A stretch of DNA of 64,000 bases, from positions 175,778,995 to 175,842,994 of the forward strand of contig OY992536.1 of assembly GCA_963921195.1 (NCBI GenBank), written 5' to 3'. Below, in pieces: positions 28,086-38,229 of this stretch. This stretch comes from Pegoplata infirma (lineage: Eukaryota; Arthropoda; Insecta; Diptera; Anthomyiidae). The notes under the pieces are model-generated. The model saw only the letters and a list, made by a program, of their open reading frames with translations. It did no database searches and was not told where the DNA came from. Made by a program: the position numbers and the translations under genes. Every line of letters begins with the position of its first letter. Position 1 is the first letter of the stretch.

Positions 28086-28442
28086 AGGCTTCAAAAAATC
28101 TAAATTTCCAAAATCTAAATTTCCAGAAGGTACTTTTTCAGAATGATTTTTTGGGCTGGAGGATCCAACGTTTCAACTTTTTATGACCAACTTTTCAGGA
28201 GATAGAAAAAGTTACAAAGTTCACTACTTTGCACGTATTTGCCCCCAGTAAAATAGGAATTTCCAAAAAGGAAATTTTTCAGAATGTTTCGAAATTAAAT
28301 GAGTAGTTTGGTAGATTTTATAATTTTACGTCTTTTGACCTAAAGTGATCTTTAAAATGGGTGTGGTCAATGAAACCTTCCCTAACTCACCCTGAAAGAA
28401 AATTCTAAATGTTGGTGAAAACATTTTTGAAATCTCATAATA

Positions 28443-29169
28443 CCCAGCAAAATTTTCGGTTGCAAAGAACCGATTGTGGAACAACTTATACTTCCCTAGA
28501 ACCTGTTCTAATTCTTGTGCAACACCGATTCTTTTAACAAAGGGATTGTCCCAAAAGCAACAGGTGTTTGTAAGCAAAATTAGAACATATTTTTGTTCTT
28601 CGGAACCGGTTCTAGCAGTAAAATTTGGAACTGAAATGAGAATTAAAGAAATATTTTGAATTGCATTAATTTATTAAAAAAAGATAAATACAATCATATC
28701 TGACGTGAAGTATTCACAGTTCTTAACACACATATATCCTTTTGCGCCGCCAAAATTGCATTTTGAGCCTTACAATAATGACAACCAGAACATGGATTTT
28801 CTGCAAACTAAAATTAAAAAACATAATATTATTAGTATTTGACCCTACCCATACAATGAAAATTTAACTTACTCACCTTTTTATTAACACTTTTCACGAT
28901 TATACTTATCCTGATAATTTAAGAGAATTTCGTGTTTTTTCTTGGTTAACAAAAAAAGAAATGATTTTATTTTTTAATTTTTTTGACACATAATTTTTTT
29001 TCAATTCCTGAGAACCAAAATGTAATGAAACTTTGATTGCAGAGAACATGTTTCACAACAATTTTCACTTAACTTGTTCTGAATAATTAAAGTGTAATAG
29101 TGTATGATTACCGAAGAACCTGTTCTAGAACAAGTGTTGTCAGAATCGGTTCTGAAAAATTTTCCTGGG
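28443..29169. mobile_element. TA-flanked MITE with CCCAGCAAAATTTTC ends
   Basis: The left TIR is CCCAGCAAAATTTTCGG and the right, inverted, CCCAGGAAAATTTTTC; TA flanks both (28441-28442, 29170-29171). Inverted GAACC.GTTCTA motifs follow each end. It interrupts the 142-bp repeat unit that resumes after 29171. On the minus strand, 28807-28694 is open after a TTTTAG acceptor-like site and encodes a short peptide containing CSGCHYCK; this is too short to name. Confidence 0.75.
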
Positions 29170-29171
29170 TA

Positions 29172-29315
29172 AGTTTCGTATTTTTACAAATTTTACGTAG
29201 ATGAACCATAGCCTATGTCTAACCTGATGGACGTTTTTTGGCCAAAAGTGGGCGTAGAAGTAGGTGTGGTCGATGAGAGCTAACCCATGTCTACCCTGAA
29301 GCACCATTCTTAATA
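29172..29315. repeat. Single diverged 142-bp unit left of the inverted arm
   Basis: TTTTTTGGCCAAAAGTGGGCGTAGAAGT and TCGATGAGAGCTAACCCATGTCTACCCTGAAG match the tandem units at 38829-39620 in the same orientation. The other half of this unit lies left of the MITE (about 28290-28440). Confidence 0.65.
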
Positions 29316-29825
29316 TATGGGGCAAAACGCGTCAACGGTCCACACCCAAAAACAAATGTTGTCCGATTCAAGTATAATTTTGGCAAAATATTAGGTTAAT
29401 AATAGGTAGTATAAATTACAAATATAAAATTTTTTGATGAAATATTGGCAGAGTTACAGGGTTGGGAAGTTTTGATGTTTTTGAAAAGAATATATTTTGG
29501 TGAATTTTAATTAACACTTTGATGAAACAAAAATTATAATTTAAAAAACTAATTTTAAAGTATTTTTGATGGCCTTTAAAATGGCATTTGTGGTTTTTTT
29601 GAAAAAATAAATTTGACCTTAAAATTCAAGGTCAAAATATTTAGTTGTAATTATCTTATAAGGGTCGCACTTTTAAATTTTTTTCACTAAGCCCATTAGA
29701 AAGCTTGACGTTTTTTTTTAATTTCGGTTTTTTAAAAAAAAATGGTATGTATGAAACTTTATGAGAAATCAATTTTTTGGGAGTATATGACACTCAAATT
29801 GTACTGAAATCGCTTTAATCTGCAT
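29316..29825. repeat. Left arm of an inverted repeat holding the errantivirus
   Basis: GGGGCAAAACGCGTCAA near 29317 pairs with TTGACGCGTTTTGCCCC near 38715, and pairing continues to about 29825/38230, including CTTATAAGGGTCGCAC against GTGCGACCCTTATAAG. Without the retroelement, the loop would be only about 80 bp. This is an older foldback into which the retroelement inserted. Confidence 0.85.
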
Positions 29826-29896
29826 ATAATAACAACAACAAAAATCAATGCTTAGATAAAGTGTGCGTTGTAAACACACACAACAAACGTTGCACG

Positions 29897-30631
29897 AGTT
29901 ACGTCACCCTAATTACTTCACCCTAGCTTAAGTATATGCAACCCTAATAACTTTACCCTAGCTTAAGTATATGTCACCCTAATAACTTCACCATAGCTTA
30001 AGTACATTAACATACATACATACATACATTACCACAATAATATAAGTTTGGATTCTTTCTTAAAGTACACTGACATACATACGGAATTATTAATAGTTCA
30101 TTTCCACCACCAACGTTGACACACTTGAGATTCTTTGTAATTTTAATATAGCACATTGACTTGTTCAATAATTTCAAACTCATACGAAAGCAATGTATGA
30201 AACAAATTATAATACAACAACATAAGACTGACTCATGGTTGTTGTTCTATATGTTGATGTCTGGTTCTGCTTGACCCAGACATTGTTGCAACATACAGAA
30301 TTAGCTTGTGGACAATTACAATGAAATCCATTGTTTCAAATCCCTAGTTCAGCAATATTGATTAAGCTCAATCAATCTCGATTGATATATATATTGTTGA
30401 ACTTACAAAAGTTGGACAGTTGCAGATGGAATCCAAACCGTAGATTATGTTAAGTGAAAAACACTCCTAAAGAAATATTAATTTGTTAAATTTTTAAAAA
30501 GAAAATAAAATTAAAGAAATATTAATTTGTAAAAATTTTTAAAAGAAAATAAATATTAATTTGTTAAATTTTTAAAAGAAAATAAAAATTAAAGAAATAT
30601 TCATTTTGAAACCTCGGCAAGGACTATAACT
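29897..30631 (+). repeat. 5' LTR
   Basis: 735 bp, AGTTAC...TAACT. It starts with three tandem ~35-bp copies of CACCCTAATAACTTCACC and AGCTTAAGTATATG (29903-30010) and ends with three copies of an AAGAAATATTAATTTGT-type unit (about 30470-30600). These could be regulatory or R/U5 features; the first block lies where a U3 enhancer would be. Confidence 0.95.
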
Positions 30632-30650
30632 GGCGCAGTCGGAAAAAGCA
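30631..30650 (+). promoter_or_regulatory. Primer binding site
   Basis: TGGCGCAGTCGG directly at the end of the 5' LTR, sharing its final T. The motif is typical for priming by tRNA-Ser in one gypsy branch. An A-rich leader (30651-30907) follows before gag. Confidence 0.8.
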
Positions 30651-30907
30651 GCATGCAGTTCATCATCCTTAAGGAAATTGGAAAAATCAACATGCAGTTC
30701 ACCATCCTCGGGGCAATGTAAGTCTACCACATACACTATTATACATTTTTTTTTTATTAAAAGAGGGAAAAATCTATAAAATATAAAAAAAAAAAAAAGG
30801 AAAAAGAAAATAAGAAACAAAAAAAAAATATATATAAAAGAAAAGAATTAATAATAAATACAAAACAGTGAAGTGAATTCAAATATTGTGATTTCAGTGC
30901 TCCCTTA

Positions 30908-32236
30908 ATGTCAAAGTTTTCAAAACGATTTTCTCCTTATTCTAAACTGTTCAGAAGTAAATCCCTTGAAACAATTACGGAAAACGAACAATTAAACGAA
31001 ATTAAAATGATTAACTCTGAAGGATCATCTGGGTCACAATTCGTGACAGCCAATACCAGTGCTCCTAATAATATTAGTGCTCCTAACACCTTGAATTATG
31101 GTGACATTTTTAATTCTCTAAAAGTCCCAGACGCTATCAAGGATTTACCTAAGTTCGACGGAAATCCTAGACTTCTTTACGAATTTATAAATAATGTAGA
31201 GGAAATCCTTTTATACATTAGAGGGGCCGATGGTACACCCTACGGCCAAATTTTGTTAAGAGCCATTCGGAACAAAGTTGTCGATAAGGCAAATGAAATT
31301 TTAAATGTGTATGGCACTCCCCTTAATTGGGATAATATAAAAGGAAATTTAATACTACACTATTCGGACAAGAGAACAGAAACATCCCTCGTAAGGGATC
31401 TTCATAATATAAGACAAGACAACAAGACAGTCGAAAATTTCTACAGTGAAGTGATTGAGATACAATCAACACTTTACAATAACATTTTAATTCACGAAAA
31501 GGATAAAAATGTTATAAAGGCGAAAAAGGAACTTTTCGCAGAAATGTGTTTAAATTCATTTTTGACGAATCTTAAAGAACCATTAGGTTCTTCGATAAGG
31601 GCAATGCGCCCAGAATCCCTGACAACGGCTTTGACATTTTGCATAAAAGAGCAAAATATCTACTATGGCCAAATGAAGAACAGGCAAAACTACGAACATC
31701 AAAGACAAACGAATAAACCATACTATATACGGAATTTTGGCTCATATTCCAAACCACAACATACACTTCAAAACACGAATCAGACTTCACCTGGGTATCC
31801 TAAACCGTTCGTGAATTATCAATATTCGAATCAATCTTCATATCCCAGAACTTTCGGAAACTACCAATATCCGAAACGAGGTACTAATACCTCTTATAAC
31901 AAATCGGTGCAATCCAACATTAAGGCCCCTGAGCCTATGGACACTAGTACTTCTTATTCTCGCTTCGGGAATAGGCAGAGTGGATATTTTAAATCTTCAC
32001 CAAGTACAAAAACAAACAGAACTTCTAATACTAGAATGGAAGTGAACAATATTAATGAACATCCGTCAACCGGAGAATTCAACGGAGACTTCTTAGTACA
32101 AAACTTCAGTGACAGAGACTACTTTCTGGAAACAGAAAATTTCCAGAACCTTGACGAATATCAAAATGAAGCCACAAACATTGACGATTCAGGAAATTTT
32201 CATATACCAGCCTTGACGAATCAAGAGGCTACATAG
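30908..32236 (+). CDS. gag: Gag polyprotein of the errantivirus-like element
   Basis: A 442-codon ORF starting at the first ATG after the leader. It packages the element RNA into particles. Residues ~75-260 form the capsid-like Gag region (LPKFDGNPRLLYEFI..VEEI, then LRAIRNKV, WDNIKGNLILHY, DLHNIRQ, FLTNLKEPL), the usual retrotransposon Gag signature. The C-terminal part is rich in Asn, Ser, Tyr and Arg, with repeated YPKPFVNYQY/YPRTFGNYQY motifs. No CCHC zinc knuckle is visible, which is also true of gypsy-type Gag proteins. It overlaps pol by 52 bases in the -1 frame. The frame is intact. Confidence 0.93.
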   Translation: MSKFSKRFSPYSKLFRSKSLETITENEQLNEIKMINSEGSSGSQFVTANTSAPNNISAPNTLNYGDIFNSLKVPDAIKDLPKFDGNPRLLYEFINNVEEILLYIRGADGTPYGQILLRAIRNKVVDKANEILNVYGTPLNWDNIKGNLILHYSDKRTETSLVRDLHNIRQDNKTVENFYSEVIEIQSTLYNNILIHEKDKNVIKAKKELFAEMCLNSFLTNLKEPLGSSIRAMRPESLTTALTFCIKEQNIYYGQMKNRQNYEHQRQTNKPYYIRNFGSYSKPQHTLQNTNQTSPGYPKPFVNYQYSNQSSYPRTFGNYQYPKRGTNTSYNKSVQSNIKAPEPMDTSTSYSRFGNRQSGYFKSSPSTKTNRTSNTRMEVNNINEHPSTGEFNGDFLVQNFSDRDYFLETENFQNLDEYQNEATNIDDSGNFHIPALTNQEAT

Positions 32237-35200
32237 ACATCAATGTTCATGGGGTAGAGTTGGCATATGTCGATATTGCCTCCCCTTTCGGAAGACCACT
32301 TAGATTCTTGATAGACACTGGTGCGTCTTCTTCATTTTTAAACCCAATCTACATTAAACCAAACCAACAAACAACAATGAAAACTGTAACAATCAAAACA
32401 GTTTTTAAAGAACACAGACTGGACAAAAAAGTTGAATTGAATTTTTTCAAAGAATTTAATCAAAAAGGAAAATTTGAGTTTCTATTATTTAAATTTCATA
32501 ATTATTTTGATGGTTTGTTAGGTTTAGATTTTCTAACTAAGACTGGGACGACAATTGATTTACCTGGCAAGTGTTTGAGAATGAATAATACAATTATCCC
32601 ATTAAAATTCAGAGTACATAAAACATCGGCAAAACATACCTTAATGCGAAAATCTAAAAACATTGCAAAATTACCTGTGAACATACACAACGGATCATTC
32701 GAAATAAATGATATAAAGATAAATGAACATATATTTGTTCAAGGTGGCCTCTATAAGGCATTTAATGGTTTCAGTTTTATGGTAGTCGTAAATACTTCCG
32801 ACGAAGAACAGACTTTTATTTTGGAGGAACCTTTAAGGGTACGGATATATAAACCAGATGAATATATAGAAATAAATAATATAAACATATATACAGACAG
32901 GGATGAAATTTCAGGAAGGGACATTCTGAATAAATTGAGATTGAATCATCTCAATTCTTCTGAAATTAAGGCAATTTCAAAAATTTTACATGAATACAAC
33001 GACATTTTTTTCGAAGAAGAAAATAATTTAACTTTTACGAACCAAATCAAACATTCAATTGCGACTTCTGATGACATACCTATCTACACCAAATCGTATA
33101 GATATCCATATGTACATAAAGAAGAAGTCGGCAAGCAAATATCCAAAATGCTTGATCAGGGTATAATAAGACCAAGTTATTCCCCTTGGAGTGCACCCGT
33201 TTGGGTTGTTCCTAAAAAACTAGACGCAAGTGGGAAACGTAAATGGCGTCTCGTAATAGATTACAGAAAATTGAATGAAAAAACGATTTCGGACAGATAT
33301 CCATTACCAAATATAACGGACATTTTGGATAAATTAGGAAGATGTATGTACTTTTCCACCCTTGATTTGGCCAGCGGATTTCATCAAATAGAAATGAACG
33401 CAAAGGATATTCCGAAAACTGCGTTTACTGTGGATAATGGGCATTATGAATATGTTCGCATGCCATTTGGCTTGAAAAATGCCCCATCGACTTTTCAACG
33501 AGTCATGGACAATGTCCTTAGAGATCTAATAGGAAAAAACTGCCTAGTATATTTAGATGACATAATAGTATATTCGACTTCTTTGGAGGAACATGTGATT
33601 AATCTTACGCAAGTTTTTGAGAAACTTCGCAGGGCTAATTTCAAAATTCAGATTGACAAATCTGAATTCTTAAAAAAGGAAATCGCCTTCTTAGGTCACA
33701 TTGTTACCACAGAAGGAATAAAACCAAATCCTGATAAAATTCATGCGGTAAAAAATTTTCCAATTCCAAAAACTCAACGGGAAATAAAATCCTTTCTAGG
33801 ACTTTTGGGGTATTATAGAAAATTTATTAAAGATTTTGCAAAAATCGTAAAACCCCTTACGAAATGTCTAAAAAAGGGCAAAACTGTAAAATTAACAGAA
33901 GAATATGTGAAAGCATTTGAAACTGGGAAGGAACTTTTAACTAATGACCCCATTCTTCAGTATCCTGATTTTACTAAACCATTTATTTTAACAACGGATG
34001 CAAGTAATGTGGCAGTTGGAGCTGTGCTCTCACAGGGTACAATAGGCAATGACAAACCGATATGTTTTGCCAGCCGCACATTATCCGATACAGAATCAAA
34101 TTACTCAACCATCGAGAAGGAACTATTAGCCATTATTTGGGCCACAAAATATTTTAGGCCATATCTTTTTGGCAGAAGATTCCAAATAGTTACAGACCAT
34201 AAACCTTTAACCTGGTTAATGAGTCTGAGGGAACCAAATTCCAAACTGATAAGATGGCGATTAAAATTAGAGGAATTTGATTATGAAATAGTTTACAAGA
34301 AGGGTAAATGTAATACGAATGCTGATGCTCTAAGTCGTATTAAACTAAATTCAGATAAAGATCACTCCGAAATTCACATCCTTCATAATATCAACAAACC
34401 TGCAGAGGAAACCACGACCATAAACGTTAATGATACACTTTCTGTTCAGGGAACACAGGGAACAACTATTCATTCAGCAGTTGAAAATTTAGATGATGGA
34501 ATTTATATTTCAGAACGTCCATTAAACGAATTTAACTCGCAATTAATTTTGGAGAAAAGCGATTCTGAACCATCAATGTCCCTTGAGACAATTTTTCGTA
34601 ATAAGAAAAGACGGACAATTAGAGAGAAATCATTTAGTGAAACAAATATCACTGAAATTTTCAAAAAATTTCTTCCACCTAACAGGCTAACTGTAGTATT
34701 TACAGATGATGACACTTTTAGAATGGTACAAGCTGTGTATTCCAAATTTTTCTTTCATAGCAAACTTTTCAAAATACTTAGAAGTATGGATTTTTTGAAA
34801 GATATAATAGAAGAGGACGCCCAAGAGACCATTATAAAAGAATATCACGAGAAAAATAACCATAGGGGTATTAATGAGACCCAGGCACATCTGAAAAGGA
34901 AATATTTCTTTCCCTCCATGAAGGAAAAAATTACTCGAACTATAAATAACTGCATTTCCTGTCGTACACAGAAATATGACAGAAATCCCCCGAAAATAGA
35001 ATTTCAAAAACCAGAGACACCTGCTAAGCCTCTGGAAATATTGCATATAGATCTATATGCCATTAACAAAGAGCAAATTTTAACTGTTATTGATAAATTT
35101 TCAAAATTTGCCTTCGCATCTACTCTTCCGAATAGAACTAGCCTCTCGGTAGTAAGAGCTATAAATAATTTTGTTTCTCTTTATGGTGTTCCAAAAAAGA

Positions 35201-35826
35201 TCATATGTGATCAAGGTTCTGAATTTAATTCAAACATATTTAAAGATTATTGCAAACAATATGATATAAATCTTCATTTTACTTCTTTTCAACAAAGTAG
35301 CAGTAACTCCCCTGTAGAGCGATTACATTCTACCTTAACGGAAATCTATCGATTAATAGTAGCGAAAAGAAAAGAGTTAAAGCTTTCAATAGACCATGAA
35401 GATATTTTACGTGAAGTTTTAATAACTTATAATAACGCTATTCACTCAGCTACTAGACTAACCCCTTACGAGTTATTTTTTGGAAGACCTTATACATTTG
35501 ACAAACAGACAACATTCAATAATGAACATGACTATTTACAAAAGCTTAACGAATTTCAACAAAAATTGTTTCCCTCTATAAAGGAACGAATGGAAAAACA
35601 AACAGAAAAAAGAATAGACAAACTTAATGAGAAAAGATCTAGCCCGACAGCTAGAAACATAAATGAAGTAGTTCTTCGGAAAGAATGTAAACGAAACAAA
35701 CTAACCCCTCGATTTTCAAAACATAAAATTAAATCTGATAACAACGTGACAGTTTTAACTCAAAATGACAGAAAAATTCACAAAACCAGACTTCAAACTA
35801 GACGGAAATTCCAAAATCTCTCATAA
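32185..35826 (+). CDS. pol: Pol polyprotein: protease, RT, RNase H, integrase
   Basis: The frame is open from 32185 and has no fitting ATG; a -1 shift from gag is expected. Numbering from 32260: protease LIDTGASSS (Asp19); reverse transcriptase with WRLVIDYRKLNE, FSTLDLASGFHQI, MPFGLKNAPSTFQR and catalytic YLDD (431-434); RNase H TTDAS (Asp580) and TDHKPLTW; integrase zinc finger starting His863 with ISCRTQ; core Asp931 (LHIDLY), Asp984 (CDQGSEF), Glu1020 (SPVERLH), spaced D-35-E; a basic C terminus. All key residues are present and the length (~1200) is normal. It copies the RNA to DNA and inserts it. Confidence 0.95.
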   Translation, partial: RFRKFSYTSLDESRGYIDINVHGVELAYVDIASPFGRPLRFLIDTGASSSFLNPIYIKPNQQTTMKTVTIKTVFKEHRLDKKVELNFFKEFNQKGKFEFLLFKFHNYFDGLLGLDFLTKTGTTIDLPGKCLRMNNTIIPLKFRVHKTSAKHTLMRKSKNIAKLPVNIHNGSFEINDIKINEHIFVQGGLYKAFNGFSFMVVVNTSDEEQTFILEEPLRVRIYKPDEYIEINNINIYTDRDEISGRDILNKLRLNHLNSSEIKAISKILHEYNDIFFEEENNLTFTNQIKHSIATSDDIPIYTKSYRYPYVHKEEVGKQISKMLDQGIIRPSYSPWSAPVWVVPKKLDASGKRKWRLVIDYRKLNEKTISDRYPLPNITDILDKLGRCMYFSTLDLASGFHQIEMNAKDIPKTAFTVDNGHYEYVRMPFGLKNAPSTFQRVMDNVLRDLIGKNCLVYLDDIIVYSTSLEEHVINLTQVFEKLRRANFKIQIDKSEFLKKEIAFLGHIVTTEGIKPNPDKIHAVKNFPIPKTQREIKSFLGLLGYYRKFIKDFAKIVKPLTKCLKKGKTVKLTEEYVKAFETGKELLTNDPILQYPDFTKPFILTTDASNVAVGAVLSQGTIGNDKPICFASRTLSDTESNYSTIEKELLAIIWATKYFRPYLFGRRFQIVTDHKPLTWLMSLREPNSKLIRWRLKLEEFDYEIVYKKGKCNTNADALSRIKLNSDKDHSEIHILHNINKPAEETTTINVNDTLSVQGTQGTTIHSAVENLDDGIYISERPLNEFNSQLILEKSDSEPSMSLETIFRNKKRRTIREKSFSETNITEIFKKFLPPNRLTVVFTDDDTFRMVQAVYSKFFFHSKLFKILRSMDFLKDIIEEDAQETIIKEYHEKNNHRGINETQAHLKRKYFFPSMKEKITRTINNCISCRTQKYDRNPPKIEFQKPETPAKPLEILHIDLYAINKEQILTVIDKFSKFAFASTLPNRTSLSVVRAINNFVSLYGVPKKIICDQGSEFNSNIFKDYCKQYDINLHFTSFQQSSSNSPVERLHSTLTEIYRLIVAKRKELKLSIDHEDILREVLITYNNAIHSATRLTPYELFFGRPYTFDKQTTFNNEHDYLQKLNEFQQKLFPSIKERMEKQTEKRIDKLNEKRSSPTARNINEVVLRKECKRNKLTPRFSKHKIKSDNNVTVLTQNDRKIHKTRLQTRRKFQNLS
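32194..32200 (+). promoter_or_regulatory. Candidate -1 ribosomal frameshift site
   Basis: A AAT TTT, read in the Gag frame, fits the X XXY YYZ slippery heptamer. It lies inside the 32185-32236 overlap where the Gag and pol frames are both open, 36 bases before the Gag stop. Gag is in frame 2 and pol in frame 1, so -1 is the shift needed. Confidence 0.7.
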
Positions 35827-35852
35827 AATCGTTTCATTTAATATCATTGCAG

Positions 35853-37500
35853 ACTTGTGCTGACATCCGGAAAAATCATTAATATACAAAACGTGGACAA
35901 TAATCAAACGATCATGAAATTTAATTTAGGACCTGCAAAACTAAAGGGAAGTTATCGTAATTTAATACACATAGTTGACCTAAATGAATATGTTGCCTGC
36001 ATGGAACAAATATCGGAAACTATTTCTTCAATAAGACAAAATGGACGAGATGAGGGAGTAAAAGATCTTCTATCCATATCGGATTTTAAAATAAATGAAC
36101 TCAATAATAGGCTCAATTCACTTTTGCCATTTAGACGAACTAAAAGGGGACTTATTAACGGACTTGGATCAGCAATTAAATTTATAACGGGGAATATGGA
36201 TGCAGAAGATGCAAGAAAATTGAACTTGGAAATGGAAAATGTCCATAAAGAAAATGTTTTTGCACAAAATAATTTTAGGGAACAAAAACATTTGAATATG
36301 AAAATAATTGAAAGATTTCGTAATATAACTGAACATATAAATGACGAACAGAGAATAATATCAAAGAATTTCGAATTTAATTCAAATAGAATTGATAAGA
36401 ATTTAAGGGATATATCAGAAATGCAATATTTGAACAGAATAAATTATAATATAGATCTCTTATATGATCATATAACAAATATTGGCGAAGCAATTATTCT
36501 CGCAAAATTAAATATTATTTCTAAGTATATTCTGAACACTGAGGAGCTTGCTAGAATAAGAGAAATCATGGAATATGAAAATCTCCCAAATAGACAAGAC
36601 GTCATGGAATATGACAACTCCTTGGGCTCAAGTAACTTCACTGAATATGAAGCTTACTTGAATTCAGACGAACACATATACGAATTGCTTGAACTACAAG
36701 CTTATTATAACAATACAAACTTAGTATTCAATTTCAGAATACCAATTATAACAAAAGAAAAATATAATCTATATCATATCATACCATTACCAATTAACAA
36801 TACTAAGGAAATAATCATACCATCTTACATTTTACACAATACATTCAAAATACACAAACTTGGTAGCATTTGTCCCAGGATCGAAGGCATATATTACTGC
36901 AATACGGAAGATGAAGAACTGCTAGAAGACTCAACATGCTTAGGACCACTTTTTAACGGTGGAACGGCAAATTGCAATCTAATGGAATTGGGAAAAATAG
37001 AGAAAATTATTCAAATCGAAAACAATTATATAATTTTCATAAATATTCCACAATTACTAATAAAATCTACTTGCAGAAAAAGAGCTCCATTAACAATTAA
37101 GGGTACTGGTGTTATATACTTCAAGGGATGTAGCGTACAAATTAATAACATTATCTACTATGATCAAACATCAATATTTTGGGACAACGTCAACCTTATT
37201 CCAAATAACAATACAACAATTATAGCAAACTCTACAACTAAAATAACAACTCTAATGTCACTACAACAAATGAACATCGATAATCTAAAGAATATTACCA
37301 ATCTACAAGAGAACGCTGTCATTCATGCAGGATCCATATATGCTGCTCTATCAACACTATTGCTTTTGATAATCATAATTGCACTGATACCATCAAGAAA
37401 AAAGATCATCTACACGAACACAGCGATTCCCGCTCCATCCCCAATGAATTCATTGTGGCCGTCGCTCTATTCCAAGGGGGGAGGAGTTACGTCACCCTAA
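35853..37500 (+). CDS. env: Envelope glycoprotein of the errantivirus-like element
   Basis: The frame is open from 35842 and has no suitable ATG at its start. A TATCATTGCAG acceptor ends at 35852, so the mRNA is probably spliced and the start codon and perhaps the signal peptide come from an upstream exon. Numbering from 35857: an RTKR furin-like site at 94-97, followed by a Gly-rich GLINGLGS fusion-peptide-like stretch, the hallmark of insect errantivirus and baculovirus F-type Env; several N-glycosylation sequons; paired cysteines at ~345-410; a hydrophobic LLLLIIIIAL anchor near 517; and a short basic tail. The stop lies 16 bases inside the 3' LTR. In the family Env allows cell-to-cell transfer; activity here is not shown. 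Confidence 0.88.
37474..37484 (+). promoter_or_regulatory. Polypurine tract
   Basis: AAGGGGGGAGG immediately before the 3' LTR, in the position of the plus-strand primer. It is also translated as the last residues of the env frame. Confidence 0.88.
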
Positions 37501-38219
37501 TTACTTCACCCTAGGTTAAGTATATGCAACCCTAATAACTTTACCCTAGCTTAAGTATATGTCACCCTAATAACTTCACCATAGCTTAAGTACATTAACA
37601 TACATACATACATACATTACCACAATAATATAAGTTTGGATTCTTTCTTAAAGTACACTGACATACATACGGAATTATTAATAGTTCATTTCCACCACCA
37701 ACGTTGACACACTTGAGATTCTTTGTAATTTTAATATAGCACATTGACTTGTTCAATAATTTCAAACTCATACGAAAGCAATGTATGAAACAAATTATAA
37801 TACAACAACATAAGACTGACTCATGGTTGTTGTTCTATATGTTGATGTCTGGTTCTGCTTGACCCAGACATTGTTGCAACATACAGAATTAGCTTGTGGA
37901 CAATTACAATGAAATCCATTGTTTCAAATCCCTAGTTCAGCAATATTGATTAAGCTCAATCAATCTCGATTGATATATATATTGTTGAACTTACAAAAGT
38001 TGGACAGTTGCAGATGGAATCCAAACCGTAGATTATGTTAAGTGAAAAACACTCCTAAAGAAATATTAATTTGTTAAATTTTTAAAAAGAAAATAAAATT
38101 AAAGAAATATTAATTTGTAAAAATTTTTAAAAGAAAATAAATATTAATTTGTTAAATTTTTAAAAGAAAATAAAAATTAAAGAAATATTCATTTTGAAAC
38201 CTCGGCAAGGACTATAACT
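37485..38219 (+). repeat. 3' LTR
   Basis: 735 bp, same length as the 5' LTR; one difference was found by eye, near position 30 of the LTR. It carries the env stop codon and the same triplicated 5' and 3' internal repeats. Confidence 0.95.
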
Positions 38220-38229
38220 CACGCATAAA

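Larger units (their letters stand above)
29897..38219 (+). mobile_element. Errantivirus-like LTR retrotransposon with env, intact
   Basis: An 8.3-kb gypsy-group element: LTR (735 bp), PBS, gag, pol, env, polypurine tract, LTR, with a CACG duplication (29893-29896 and 38220-38223). LTRs start AGTTAC and end TAACT, and the duplication fits YRYR, as in insect errantiviruses. All three ORFs are open. By eye the two LTRs differ at a single base (C in the left, G in the right, in the first CCTAGCTTAAG), so insertion was very recent. The primer site TGGCGCAGTCGG resembles the tRNA-Ser type of the 17.6/297/ZAM branch; I do not assign a named family. Confidence 0.96.

Noticed and set aside
34503..35046. 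Minus-strand frames of 80-119 codons inside pol
   Set aside because: Antisense shadows of the intact pol ORF.
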